From positions 1 through 34,532 of the forward strand of contig QYPT01000012.1 of NCBI GenBank assembly GCA_007280125.1: a DNA stretch of 34,532 nt. Reading direction: 5' to 3'. Shown piece by piece: positions 1 to 10,790 of this stretch. Both the position numbers and the translations under genes were made by a program. Source of the DNA: Streptomycetaceae bacterium (GTDB lineage Bacteria > Actinomycetota > Actinomycetes > Nanopelagicales > Nanopelagicaceae). How positions within the stretch are numbered: the stretch's first letter is position 1; each line of letters starts with the position of its first letter. The notes under the pieces were generated by a model. The model saw only the letters and a program-made list of their open reading frames with translations. It searched no databases and was not told where the DNA came from.

Positions 1-32
1 CCCATGCGCATTAAACGTATTTTTGTAGCCAA
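1..32 (-). CDS. rpsP: 30S ribosomal protein S16, N-terminal fragment
   Basis: Only the first ten codons lie in the window; the gene runs off the left edge. On the minus strand a TTG start is followed by codons reading (M)ATKIRLMRMG, which matches the conserved beginning of S16 (typically M-A-V-K-I-R-L-x-R-x-G). An AGGAG Shine-Dalgarno sequence sits at 42-46, nine nt upstream, and decides the TTG start. S16 is a primary 16S rRNA-binding protein of the small subunit. The gene follows ffh on the same strand, as it does in many actinobacteria. It is too short for the ORF track. The rest of the protein cannot be assessed. Confidence 0.85.
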   Translation of the reverse strand, partial: MATKIRLMRM

Positions 33-142
33 GTGCGTGTGCTCCTATAAGTAATGGGTGAACATGAATGTCAGGGGGTAGAGGGCCCCGAACAGGTTCG
101 TAATTCTGCCATCTAGGGGTGAAAAGGCGAAATTGAGGCCTC
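33..142. other. ffh-rpsP intergenic gap
   Basis: The 110 nt between the ffh stop and the rpsP start hold the rpsP Shine-Dalgarno sequence (42-46). I see no convincing terminator hairpin with a T-run, so read-through from ffh into rpsP is plausible. Confidence 0.5.
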
Positions 143-1597
143 CTAGCTGCTCTCTTCTTGAGCTCGTTTTGCCGGGTTGCCAGACTTGGATTTCTTCTTC
201 TGGATGACCTTTGCGCCAGGACGAGGCATACCGGCGCCCATACCGGCGCCCATACCGGCCATAGAAGGAGGCAATCCTTGAGGCGTGCCACCATTTCGCA
301 TCTGTCGCATCATCTTCTGGGCCTGGGTAAATCGCTCCACGAGTGAATTCACTTCTTTAACGGTGCGCCCTGCCCCATTGGCAATTCGAATACGTCGTGA
401 GCCATTGAGAATCTTAGGATCTCGGCGTTCGGTCGGTGTCATTGATTGAACGATTGCCTGCGTACGAGTGATTTCACCTTCATCAAAGTTTTCGATCTGC
501 TTCTTCATTGCGCCTGCACCGGGGAGCATTGAGAGCATCTTGGACATTGATCCCATCTTGGACATCGCCTGCAGTTGCTCGAGAAAATCCTCAAGAGTGA
601 AATCTTCACCACTGGCAAATTTACTTTCAAGTTTGGCTGAAGATTCAGGATCAAAGGCCTTCTTTGCTTGTTCGGCCAACGTTGCAACATCGCCCATTCC
701 AAGAATGCGAGAAGCCATACGCTCTGGATAGAAAATATCAAAGTCGGTGATTTTTTCGCCGGTTGATGTAAACATGATGGGGCGTTGCGTCATGTGAGCA
801 ATCGATAGCGCTGCTCCACCTCGGGCATCGCCATCCATTTTTGTCAGGACTACCCCGTCGAAACCAACACCATCAAGGAACGCTTGCGCCGTGCGCACTG
901 CATCTTGACCAATCATCGCGTCTACTACAAAAAGGATTTCAGTTGGATTGATTGCATCGCGAATTGCGATCGCCTCATTCATGAGCGTTGCATCAACGCC
1001 CAATCGGCCCGCAGTATCAACGATGACAATGTTGTGAAGCTTTGCTTTTGCAAAAGCAACGCCCTCTTTAGCGACCTTTACAGCATCGCCAACTCCGTTG
1101 CCAGGTTGGGGTGCAAATACTGGAACTCCAACGCCTTCGCCGACGACCTGTAGCTGAGTAACAGCATTTGGTCGCTGCAAGTCAGAGGCTACAAGTATTG
1201 GAGTGTTACCTTGGTCTGCAAAATACTTTGCCAATTTTCCAGCAAGAGTTGTCTTACCCGCACCTTGTAATCCAGCAAGCATGATGATGGTGGGTGGTTG
1301 TTTTGCAAGACGAACTCTGCGTGCATTGCCGCCGAGAATTTCGGTCAGCGCTGCATTGATAATTTCAAATATTGCCTGTGCTTGGTTGGAGCCAGACTGG
1401 ACAGTGGCAAGGGCGTCTATCGAACGTCCACGAACTATCTCAATAAATTCAGTAACAACTGGGAGGGCAACATCTGCCTCAAGGAGGGCTTCATGAATCT
1501 CAACGAGGGCGCTTTCCACGTCGGCTTTGGAAATCTTGCCACGAGAGCGCAGCGACCCAAGTACTCCGCCAAGTTTGGATGTTAATGAATCGAACAT
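143..1597 (-). CDS. ffh: signal recognition particle protein Ffh (SRP54)
   Basis: This is the GTPase of the signal recognition particle. It binds the SRP RNA and signal peptides of nascent membrane proteins and docks on FtsY. The helical N domain is followed by the G domain with P-loop GLQGAGKTT near residue 110 and the DTAGR motif near residue 195. The C-terminal M domain is methionine-rich and ends in a Gly-Met tail plus a basic end. About 484 residues is normal for actinobacteria. The ORF track starts at a TTG (1606), but the AGGA at the glnD stop lies directly against that codon and nine nt from the ATG at 1597, so the ATG is preferred. The gene lies 11 nt behind glnD and is probably co-transcribed with it. 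Confidence 0.97.
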   Translation of the reverse strand: MFDSLTSKLGGVLGSLRSRGKISKADVESALVEIHEALLEADVALPVVTEFIEIVRGRSIDALATVQSGSNQAQAIFEIINAALTEILGGNARRVRLAKQPPTIIMLAGLQGAGKTTLAGKLAKYFADQGNTPILVASDLQRPNAVTQLQVVGEGVGVPVFAPQPGNGVGDAVKVAKEGVAFAKAKLHNIVIVDTAGRLGVDATLMNEAIAIRDAINPTEILFVVDAMIGQDAVRTAQAFLDGVGFDGVVLTKMDGDARGGAALSIAHMTQRPIMFTSTGEKITDFDIFYPERMASRILGMGDVATLAEQAKKAFDPESSAKLESKFASGEDFTLEDFLEQLQAMSKMGSMSKMLSMLPGAGAMKKQIENFDEGEITRTQAIVQSMTPTERRDPKILNGSRRIRIANGAGRTVKEVNSLVERFTQAQKMMRQMRNGGTPQGLPPSMAGMGAGMGAGMPRPGAKVIQKKKSKSGNPAKRAQEESS

Positions 1598-1608
1598 AGA
1601 CGCCAATC

Positions 1609-3897
1609 CTATCGGAGCATTTCGCGCAGGCGTCCCACCACTTCATCAGCCCGTTCCCTGGTTAATGGTCCCCCGGCAATCTCAGTTACATACAAGGTAT
1701 CAATCGCCTCTGCCCCCAAAGTAGTCACGATGGCAGATCGAATATCTACGCGACAGCGCGTTACGGCATCACCAATGCGAAAAAGTAGGCCCGGCATATC
1801 GTGACTTCGCACTTCCAAAACAGTCGAATCCGTTGATGCGCTTGTGAAGACCTCTACTTCAAGAGGTGGAACTGGGATTGTTGGCCGTTTCGCATAGGCG
1901 GCAATACGCGCTTGTATTTGTTTTTCTAGATCAGATTGATCAATGAGTGCGGAGTCGATAGCTTCATGCAATTTCTCTGCAGTTGGAATGGGTGCATGAG
2001 GATCTAGATTTACAATCCATTCCATCACAGCAGAGGCACCATGGGATCGAGTTCTGGCTGAGCGAACATCTAATCTGGCCACATGTAATACGCCAGCAAC
2101 GATGGATAAGAGCCCTGGTTTATCTGGTGCAATGATTTCTATAGCGTAATCGCTCTCGCGCACCGTGACAGCAACTCGAAGTGCGGCAACTTCAGCAAAT
2201 GCCCGCTGTTGTGCATCTAGTTCTGGTTGTTGTGCAAGTGTTGTCCCAGTCATTGCCGCCCGCACACGTCGAACCAAATCTGCAACAAGGGTTGCCTTCC
2301 ATGTACTCCAAGCACCACTACCTGTTGCTTCGCCATCTGCAATGCTTAAAGCATGCAATAGTTCAAGAGTGTCAATATTTGGAATCGCCGCCAAGACCGA
2401 ATCAATAGTGGCAGGATCATTGAGGTCTCGACGAGTAGCTGTTGCTGCCAAGAGAAGATGGTTTTGAACTAAGAGCGTTAACGTATGTGCATCCTCGTCA
2501 TTAAAACCAATACGCAAAGCCAATGGCTTTATCAGACGAGAACCACGTACCGAGTGATCCTCTGATGAGCCTTTCCCAATGTCGTGGAAGAGAGCGGCAA
2601 TAAGTAGTAAGTCTGGCCGATGCACTCGTCGAGTAAGCGCTGCAGCATGAACAGCAGTTTCCACCATATGTCGATCTACCGTGTGGCGATGCAAAACATT
2701 GCGTTGAGGCAAAGATCGCACCGGCGCCCACTCAGGAAGCCATGCTGTGATGATTTCTTCTTGATCTAAAGCTTCCCACACCTTCACCATCGCATTGCCT
2801 GCGCCAATGAGCGCAACAAGATTTTCGCGGGCCTCTCGTGGCCAAGGATTGGGAAGGAGATCTGCGCCATCCTTTATTGATTGCGCTAAATCAACACATG
2901 AATCCGGTGAAAGTGGAAGTCCGATTTGTGCTGCATTTGATGCTGCACGCAATCCTAAAACCGGGTCATGAGAATCAAAAGCATCTGCGTTAATCACTAC
3001 CTCCTGATGCACAACGCTTATGCCACGCGCTAGTGAAGTATTTTTAGAGCGATGCAAAATCCGACCAAGACCATCTTTGACTCTGTGATCTAAGCGATGC
3101 CATGTCAATTGCATTAAATAATCAATATCTCGAGCAGACTGCGCCACATCACTCATGAGCGCATCAGCATCGGAATAGCCCAGATCGAGGGCTACTTTGT
3201 CTTGTTCTTGAAAAAGTAATCGATCGCGGGATTTACCACTATGTCCATGAAGTGCTTCGCGAATATTGCTAAGGATTGATTCAGCTTTGCTAATGCGCTC
3301 CAGCGAAACATCTACTGCGCCAGAAAGAGCAATAGCACGCAGGGCGCTGATATCTCGCAGGCCACCTCGGGCCTCTTTCAAATCGGGTTCTAATAAATAG
3401 GCCAACTCTCCCGCTCGCGCATGACGGTGCATCATGCTCTCTCGCAACAGTGGCAAACGCTTGCGTGAATCTTTTCGCCAGTCATCGATCGAATCACTTT
3501 GCACAGATGCCACCAGATTCGGATCCCCGCAAACAAGGCGGATATCAAGAAGTCCCATCGCAACTTTTATATCCTCGCGAGCAGCTTCACGTGTCTCACT
3601 TCGAGTACGCACAGAATGATCAACGCTCCGCGGAATATCTGGACTTGACGTTGTTCCATCCCAAATCGGGTATAGAAGAGTATTAACAAATGCCAATAAA
3701 TCATCGGGCGTAAATTGCCCAGAATGCAAAAGAAGAATATCTAAATCTGATCCGGGAGATAACTCGCCGCGGCCGTACCCTCCGACCGCGGCGAGTGCTA
3801 TCCCATTAACTGATCGGTTATTTAGTGCAGAAAGAAAGAGACTGGATAGTTCGCGATCGCTCACGTTCGATCGCGCTCTTCGCTCTCGCGTTCCCAC
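1609..3897 (-). CDS. glnD: PII uridylyl/adenylyltransferase GlnD
   Basis: GlnD modifies and demodifies the PII protein encoded next to it in response to glutamine. In actinobacteria the known modification of GlnK is adenylylation. The nucleotidyltransferase motif GGYGRGE...GSDLDIL lies at about residues 39-55. An HD-type phosphohydrolase domain (HRHTVDRH, then ALFHDIGKG) lies at about 400-445, and two ACT domains occupy the last 190 residues. At 762 residues it is close to the family length. The start is a GTG preceded by AAGG almost touching it, so the exact start is uncertain; a second in-frame GTG follows 12 codons later. It is the third gene of the amtB-glnK-glnD-ffh run, 45 nt after glnK. 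Confidence 0.95.
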   Translation of the reverse strand: MGTRERRARSNVSDRELSSLFLSALNNRSVNGIALAAVGGYGRGELSPGSDLDILLLHSGQFTPDDLLAFVNTLLYPIWDGTTSSPDIPRSVDHSVRTRSETREAAREDIKVAMGLLDIRLVCGDPNLVASVQSDSIDDWRKDSRKRLPLLRESMMHRHARAGELAYLLEPDLKEARGGLRDISALRAIALSGAVDVSLERISKAESILSNIREALHGHSGKSRDRLLFQEQDKVALDLGYSDADALMSDVAQSARDIDYLMQLTWHRLDHRVKDGLGRILHRSKNTSLARGISVVHQEVVINADAFDSHDPVLGLRAASNAAQIGLPLSPDSCVDLAQSIKDGADLLPNPWPREARENLVALIGAGNAMVKVWEALDQEEIITAWLPEWAPVRSLPQRNVLHRHTVDRHMVETAVHAAALTRRVHRPDLLLIAALFHDIGKGSSEDHSVRGSRLIKPLALRIGFNDEDAHTLTLLVQNHLLLAATATRRDLNDPATIDSVLAAIPNIDTLELLHALSIADGEATGSGAWSTWKATLVADLVRRVRAAMTGTTLAQQPELDAQQRAFAEVAALRVAVTVRESDYAIEIIAPDKPGLLSIVAGVLHVARLDVRSARTRSHGASAVMEWIVNLDPHAPIPTAEKLHEAIDSALIDQSDLEKQIQARIAAYAKRPTIPVPPLEVEVFTSASTDSTVLEVRSHDMPGLLFRIGDAVTRCRVDIRSAIVTTLGAEAIDTLYVTEIAGGPLTRERADEVVGRLREMLR

Positions 3898-3942
3898 CTT
3901 AAATCACCGAGTGCATTGAATTATTGATCGTGTGAGGAGGAG

Positions 3943-5582
<1,640 letters not shown>

Positions 5583-5644
5583 ATTTCACGCGATTTCTCT
5601 CGATCTACTCGCCGTTGAGATGGGCACAAATATGGACCACGCGC

Positions 5645-5673
5645 ATTAAATAAAAAGGCGAGTTATGTTACAA
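5645..5673 (-). promoter_or_regulatory. predicted amtB promoter
   Basis: On the minus strand TTGTAA (5668-5673) is followed, 17 nt later, by TTTAAT (5645-5650). This would place the start of transcription about 55 nt before the amtB ATG. The -35 element overlaps the GlnR-like box. Inferred from spacing and hexamer match only. Confidence 0.5.
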
Positions 5674-5682
5674 GCGAGTTAC
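5667..5682 (-). promoter_or_regulatory. GlnR-like box upstream of amtB
   Basis: The minus strand reads GTAAC, six nt, GTAAC. This fits the actinobacterial GlnR pattern gTnAC-n6-GnAAC, in which two half-sites are 11 nt apart. It overlaps the predicted -35 region of amtB and the last codon of ftsY. A second box, as seen at some Streptomyces promoters, is not clear here. Confidence 0.5.
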
Positions 5683-6515
5683 AAAAGCCCCTGGATGTAA
5701 ATTTCAGGATCAAATGGAGCGAAATCTTTAGCGGACTCCCCCGTGCCGAGGAATTTTATGGGGATATCCAGGCTTTCCTCAATCGCTAATGCGATTCCTC
5801 CGCGGGCGCTTCCATCAATTTTTGTAAGTATGAGCCCAGTGACTTCGACGCTCTCTGCAAAGATTTTTGCCTGCATCAATCCATTCTGCCCAGTTGTCGC
5901 ATCAATTACCAAAAGAACTTCCTGCACGGGGGCAATCTTTTCAACAACCCGTCGAACTTTTCCAAGCTCTGCCATTAAGTCGTTCTTGTTGTGCAATCGT
6001 CCAGCGGTATCGATTACAAGGTAATCGACATTTCGCGCAACGGCTTGTTGCGTCGCATCAAATGCAACTGATGCGGGATCGGCATTTGCTGCGCCGTGTA
6101 TGACATCAATTTCTAATCTTTCGCCCCATGTTTGCAATTGATCAACTGCAGCCGCCCGGAATGTATCGGCCGCCGCAAGGAGAACCTGAGAATCCTCTCG
6201 TGCTAACGCTGCTGCCATTTTTGCTGCCGACGTTGTTTTGCCCGTCCCGTTGACGCCAACAATGAGAATCACTGTCGGGCCGGTAAGAGCTCTGGCAATC
6301 TCTCGCGATTTCTTGGAGAGTGCGCCATGCAGTGCTGCAACAATTGCCGATTCTGCATTCTCTGCTTTTGCCGATCTCGCTGCTTCAACTATTCTCGACG
6401 AAAGTTTTGCGCCAAGATCAGCTTCCAGAAGTGCAACCTCTAACTCATCCCAGTCTGCGGCACTGGCATGAGCAGTGCCTTTGATCTTTGATAGTAATTT
6501 TCCGAAAAGACCCAT
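5679..6515 (-). CDS. ftsY: SRP receptor FtsY
   Basis: FtsY is the membrane-associated GTPase that receives Ffh-ribosome complexes. The NG domain is complete: P-loop GVNGTGKTT near residue 88, DTAGRLHNK near residue 170, TKIDGSARGG near residue 235. At 278 residues it is short, because the long acidic A domain found in many actinobacteria is absent. What remains in front is an amphipathic start (MGLFGKLLSKIKG) that could serve as the membrane anchor. The gene lies 21 nt after smc on the same strand. Its partner ffh is four genes away. Confidence 0.96.
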   Translation of the reverse strand: MGLFGKLLSKIKGTAHASAADWDELEVALLEADLGAKLSSRIVEAARSAKAENAESAIVAALHGALSKKSREIARALTGPTVILIVGVNGTGKTTSAAKMAAALAREDSQVLLAAADTFRAAAVDQLQTWGERLEIDVIHGAANADPASVAFDATQQAVARNVDYLVIDTAGRLHNKNDLMAELGKVRRVVEKIAPVQEVLLVIDATTGQNGLMQAKIFAESVEVTGLILTKIDGSARGGIALAIEESLDIPIKFLGTGESAKDFAPFDPEIYIQGLL

Positions 6516-6536
6516 GCTAATTAGGCCCGAACTTCG

Positions 6537-9500
6537 TTATTCGTTGTTAGTCTCGCGAAGGCGCTGTGAAATAACTTCAGTCACGCCATCACCGCGCATA
6601 GTCACTCCATAGAGTGCATCAGCGATTTCCATCGTACGTTTTTGGTGAGTGATGATAATCAACTGTGAATTCTCACGTAGCTCTTCAAGAATTCCTAATA
6701 GTCGTCCAAGGTTTACATCATCGAGGGCGGCTTCAACTTCATCGAGAACATAGAAAGGACTTGGTCGTGATTTGAAAATAGCGACAAGTAGAGCGATCGC
6801 CGTAAGAGATTTCTCTCCTCCAGAAAGAAGTGAAAGGCGCTTAATACGCTTTCCTGGTGGCCTTGCTTCTACATCAACACCCGAATTAATCGGATCATCT
6901 GGCTCAGTGAGGATTAAGCGACCATCTCCACCTGGGAAGAGGCGTGCAAAAATATCTTCAAAGTGACGAGCTGTTTCGACAAATGCATCCATAAAGATTT
7001 CCTGCACGCGATCATCAACCTCTTTAATGATGTCGAGCAAATCTTTCTTGGTGCGCTTGAGGTCCTCAAGTTGCTCAGCAAGGAAGCGCAGGCGCTCCTC
7101 AAGAGCCCCGTACTCTTCAAGTGCCAGCGGATTAATCTTTCCTAGAGTGGCAAGAGAGCGCTCTGTATTGTGGAGTCGCTTTTCTTGCTGGTCACGACGA
7201 TAAGGAATCAGTTCTGTAGCAACAATTTGTCCATCTTCGGTCTCCATAAATGTTGGAACATCATTCTCTGGACCGTACTCGGCAATAAGCGTTGCAATGT
7301 CGATTCCAAGTTCCTCAACGGCTTTAAGCTCGAGGGCTTCAATGCGCATTCTTTGTTCTGCGCGGGCAATTTCATCTTGGTGAACAATGGAGGTGAGTTG
7401 TTCCATCTCAACTGATAATTCGCGAGCACGAGCTCGAACAGTAAGTGTTTCTCCTTCACGCGCTGCGCGAGCTTCTTCTAAGCGACCACGTTCGGTTGCA
7501 GCTTTAGCAATCGAACGTTCAATATGAATAAGGGCCTCATAGGCAGATTCGGCAATCGCTTGAGAGACAACTGCACCTCGAGCACGTGCACCACGTCGGA
7601 CAACAGCACGCTCTGATGCTTCTCGTTCGGCAAGTGATGCATCCTCTAACGTCTTAGCTCTTGCCGCGAGTGAGTCAACCCGCTCTTCACTTGTGCGCAC
7701 GGCCAGGCGGGCTTCAACTTCAACACTTCGAGCAGTAGAAACTTGGGTACGAATTTCCTCAGCCGAAGAATGACTTGGTGGCTCAACATCACCATGGTGT
7801 TGCAATTGATTCTGAGCGATTTCAAGTTCACTTTCATCGCGAGTCTTAGCCGATGACGCTTCCTCAATGGATTTATTAAGGCGCTCTACTTCAGCACGAG
7901 CTGATTTCGCGTGCTGGCCAGCAACAGCCAATTGCTCTGTAAGGGCCGCGATACGCGCATCTGACTCATTAAGTTTACCTAGCGCGCCATCGTGATCACT
8001 TTGACGTGCATCCACTGTTGATTGCGCGGAAATAATTTCAAACTTCAAGCGATCACACACATGCCCGATATCGGTAACCTTTTGAGTCAAATCATCTATC
8101 AAGGCTTTGATCTCAATCAGCGACGCTGCAGATTTTGATCCACCTCGTGCACGCGATTGCGTAAAGACATCGCCTTCTTGTGTAACAACAGTTAAATGAG
8201 AGTGCTCACGAATAATGCGCTCGGCTGATCGTGCATCAGATGCGACGACGGTTGTAGAGAGCAACTCTTGCAACAGTGCATCAATCTGCGATGAGCGCAT
8301 ATGCGAAGTGAGTGGCGTTAGACCAGACGGGATTGTTCCAGAATTGACACGAGTGCCAGGTGCAAGAACGAGAAGGTCTGCTTGACCTAAATTTTCTGAA
8401 CGAAGCGTGGTGAGGGCGGTTACTGCGGCTGAAAGGTCTTGAACGACAATTGCATCGGCAAGTGAGCCCAAAGCAGCCGCTGCTGCGCTTTCCCATCCTG
8501 CATCAATACTGACAAGAGAGGCAATGCTTCCTAGAATCTGTAACCCTCGTGAATCATTGAGTAGTGCTGCGGCGCCATCGCGAGTTTGTGAGGTGAGGCG
8601 CATTGCTTCTAATTTTGATTCACTGGCATTGCGTTCACGATCTGCTGCGCGTTCTTTATCAATTAACTCACTCAGTGTTGCCTTTGCACTCTCTAGCGCT
8701 TTCTTGGCATTTTCAAATTGTGAATCTAAGCCGAGTTCGCCTGAATCAGCTGTAGATATTTCTGATTCATAGAGTGCGTATTCACGCTGGGCGTTATCAG
8801 CACGAGTTTGAGCTTCGTCACGAGCTTTAGTAAGTCGGCTTATTTCTTCAGAGATTGCACTCAGTCGCGCAGCAAGTGACTTGATATGTCCTTCTTGACG
8901 CGCCGTACCTTCGCGTTGATCGGCAAGTGCACGAAGAGCCGATGCAACTCGATCCTCTTCGTGTTTAAGATTTGCTTCAGCACTTGCCAATGAAGTTGTT
9001 GCTTCTTGCAAAAGAATCCGTGACTGAATAACGCCTTGGCGAAGTTCTGCTTCTTCTTGGCGAAGTATTGCAGCTTCGCGATCAAGACTCTCGGGATCGC
9101 GACCAGCAGTGCGAGCTTCTTCTGCTTCCTCTGCTAGAAAGCGCGAGCGCTCCTGAGCCAAACTTGCGGTACCGCGAAACTTCTCACGCAATGCGTTTAG
9201 TCGGTAATACGTTTCCTGTGCGGCAACTAATAATGGATTATCCGTGGCAGTTTGAGCATCAAGTTCGGTTTCACGGATTCGTGCACGATCTAAATCGGCT
9301 TCAACAATTGAACGACGCTCACGAAGAGCAGTCTCATCCGCAACTTCTGCAGTCACAGTCTTTGTTAGTGAAATCAGATCATCAGCCAGCAAGCGCAACT
9401 TTGCATCGCGAAGGTCTGCTTGAATTGTTGCCGCTTTCTTTGCAACCTCTGCTTGCTTACCCAATGGTCGCAGCTGACGGCGAAGTTCAACAGTGAGATC

Positions 9501-10076
9501 TTGTACGCGAGCCAAGTTAGCTTGCATGGAATCAAGTTTGCGAAGGGCCTTCTCTTTGCGCTTGCGATGCTTGAGCACGCCCGCTGCTTCTTCAATGAAT
9601 CCACGTCGCTCTTGTGGGTTGGCCATCAAGATTGCATCAAGTTGTCCCTGACCAACAATGACGTGCATTTCGCGACCAATGCCGCTGTCGCTTAGAAGCT
9701 CTTGAATATCAAGCAACCTGGAAGCGTCACCATTAATTTGATATTCGCTGGTGCCGTTACGGAAAAGTATGCGAGAAATAGTTACTTCGGTGTAATCAAT
9801 AGGGAGTGCGCCATCGGTGTTATCGATTGTTACTGAAACTTCAGCGCGTCCCAGTGGTGCGCGACCGCTGGTTCCGGCAAAGATAACGTCTTCCATTTTG
9901 CCGCCGCGAAGTGACTTCGCTCCCTGCTCGCCCATAACCCAACTCAGGGCGTCTACGACGTTTGATTTTCCGGAACCGTTAGGTCCGACCACGCAGGTAA
10001 TGCCCGGCTCTAGACGTAGCGTCGTAGATGAGGCAAAGGACTTGAAGCCCTTCAGCGTGATGCTCTTTAAATACAC
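6537..10076 (-). CDS. smc: chromosome segregation protein SMC
   Basis: This is a structural maintenance of chromosomes ATPase that folds and segregates the chromosome with ScpA and ScpB. The 1179-residue protein shows Walker A GPNGSGKSN near residue 32, then long coiled coil rich in Glu, Ala and Arg. A hinge lies at about 510-650. A second coiled coil leads to signature LLSGGEKSLTA and Walker B FYVLDEVEAALDD near 1085-1115. The start is GTG. TAGGTT ends six nt before it and could act as a -10 for a leaderless message, or its AGG as a weak Shine-Dalgarno sequence. It follows rnc by 29 nt. The long antisense ORFs inside it are shadows. Confidence 0.97.
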   Translation of the reverse strand: MYLKSITLKGFKSFASSTTLRLEPGITCVVGPNGSGKSNVVDALSWVMGEQGAKSLRGGKMEDVIFAGTSGRAPLGRAEVSVTIDNTDGALPIDYTEVTISRILFRNGTSEYQINGDASRLLDIQELLSDSGIGREMHVIVGQGQLDAILMANPQERRGFIEEAAGVLKHRKRKEKALRKLDSMQANLARVQDLTVELRRQLRPLGKQAEVAKKAATIQADLRDAKLRLLADDLISLTKTVTAEVADETALRERRSIVEADLDRARIRETELDAQTATDNPLLVAAQETYYRLNALREKFRGTASLAQERSRFLAEEAEEARTAGRDPESLDREAAILRQEEAELRQGVIQSRILLQEATTSLASAEANLKHEEDRVASALRALADQREGTARQEGHIKSLAARLSAISEEISRLTKARDEAQTRADNAQREYALYESEISTADSGELGLDSQFENAKKALESAKATLSELIDKERAADRERNASESKLEAMRLTSQTRDGAAALLNDSRGLQILGSIASLVSIDAGWESAAAAALGSLADAIVVQDLSAAVTALTTLRSENLGQADLLVLAPGTRVNSGTIPSGLTPLTSHMRSSQIDALLQELLSTTVVASDARSAERIIREHSHLTVVTQEGDVFTQSRARGGSKSAASLIEIKALIDDLTQKVTDIGHVCDRLKFEIISAQSTVDARQSDHDGALGKLNESDARIAALTEQLAVAGQHAKSARAEVERLNKSIEEASSAKTRDESELEIAQNQLQHHGDVEPPSHSSAEEIRTQVSTARSVEVEARLAVRTSEERVDSLAARAKTLEDASLAEREASERAVVRRGARARGAVVSQAIAESAYEALIHIERSIAKAATERGRLEEARAAREGETLTVRARARELSVEMEQLTSIVHQDEIARAEQRMRIEALELKAVEELGIDIATLIAEYGPENDVPTFMETEDGQIVATELIPYRRDQQEKRLHNTERSLATLGKINPLALEEYGALEERLRFLAEQLEDLKRTKKDLLDIIKEVDDRVQEIFMDAFVETARHFEDIFARLFPGGDGRLILTEPDDPINSGVDVEARPPGKRIKRLSLLSGGEKSLTAIALLVAIFKSRPSPFYVLDEVEAALDDVNLGRLLGILEELRENSQLIIITHQKRTMEIADALYGVTMRGDGVTEVISQRLRETNNE

Positions 10077-10082
10077 GTGGCA

Positions 10083-10088
10083 AACCTA
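10083..10088 (-). promoter_or_regulatory. possible -10 element of smc (leaderless geometry)
   Basis: TAGGTT on the minus strand ends six nt before the smc GTG start, the distance expected for a leaderless message. No good -35 is seen, and the AGG in it could instead be a Shine-Dalgarno sequence. Confidence 0.25.
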
Positions 10089-10105
10089 CCCTAGCGACAT
10101 GCTCT

Positions 10106-10789
10106 TTAATTCGTTGCGGGCAGGCTCAAAATCTCATAAGCACGTCGGGCAGCCAGCTGCTCGGCTTCGCGCTTGCTTTTCCCATCTCCCTCGGCGATTG
10201 CCTCACCCGCAACCATGGCAACTGCGACAAAACTCTTATCGTGATCTGGCCCAGTCTCAGTAACGAGATATTCAGGGGCGCCTTTACCCTCGGCTGCGGC
10301 CAATTCTTGAAGGGCGCTCTTGCCATCGAGTCCTGCACCTTTTGCCATTGCATCTTCCAGTGTTGGGCCAATGAGAGTGCTCACAACTGATGAAGCGATC
10401 GCCATTCCTGATTCTAAATACACAGCGCCAATGAGCGCCTCTAGCGCATCAGCCAATAGTGAATTTTTATCTCTGCCACCTGTTACTTCTTCGCCTTTAC
10501 CCAGGCGCATATATTCACCGAGATTAAGAGTGCGGGCAATATCTGCAAGGGCGCGCATATTTACGATTCCAGAACGCAATGGAGATAATCGTGATTCATC
10601 AAGATCTGGATAGCGGCGATATAACTCTTCAGTGACAATCAAACCTAAAACAGAATCGCCAAGAAATTCAAGGCGCTCGTTTGTTTCTGTTGCACCTGAC
10701 TCATATGCATGAGAACGATGCGTCAACGCTAACTCGAGCAATTGCGGACTTATATCGACGCCTAGTGCTGTAGTGAGCGATGAATACAG
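10106..10789 (-). CDS. rnc: ribonuclease III
   Basis: RNase III cleaves double-stranded RNA in rRNA precursors and mRNAs. The catalytic signature NERLEFLGDSVLGL and a C-terminal double-stranded-RNA-binding domain (KSALQELAAAE onward, ending REAEQLAARRAYEIL) are both present. The ORF track starts at a TTG (10741), leaving only six residues before ALTHRS. The frame is open upstream and encodes TALGVDISPQ, which resembles the N-terminus of mycobacterial RNase III (ALGVDLPDELL...). The only plausible start there is a CTG at 10787-10789, six nt after GAGG and one nt after the rpmF stop. I therefore extend the gene to 10789 (227 aa). The gene is certain; the CTG start is likely but unproven. Confidence 0.9.
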   Translation of the reverse strand: MYSSLTTALGVDISPQLLELALTHRSHAYESGATETNERLEFLGDSVLGLIVTEELYRRYPDLDESRLSPLRSGIVNMRALADIARTLNLGEYMRLGKGEEVTGGRDKNSLLADALEALIGAVYLESGMAIASSVVSTLIGPTLEDAMAKGAGLDGKSALQELAAAEGKGAPEYLVTETGPDHDKSFVAVAMVAGEAIAEGDGKSKREAEQLAARRAYEILSLPATN

Positions 10790-10790
10790 A

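Noticed and set aside
225-262. 15-bp tandem repeats near the ffh stop
   Set aside because: They simply encode the Gly-Met-Gly-Ala repeats of the Ffh C-terminal tail.
5613-5620. TTGAGATG upstream of amtB as another IclR half-site
   Set aside because: Only one eight-base half-site without its partner arm; expected by chance in a window of this size.
9068-9496. 142-aa plus-strand ORF inside smc
   Set aside because: It is the antisense of the SMC coiled coil, has a Gln/Leu-rich low-complexity composition, and SMC is intact on the other strand.
9817-10263. 148-aa plus-strand ORF across smc and rnc
   Set aside because: It overlaps two well-supported genes on the other strand and resembles no family I know.
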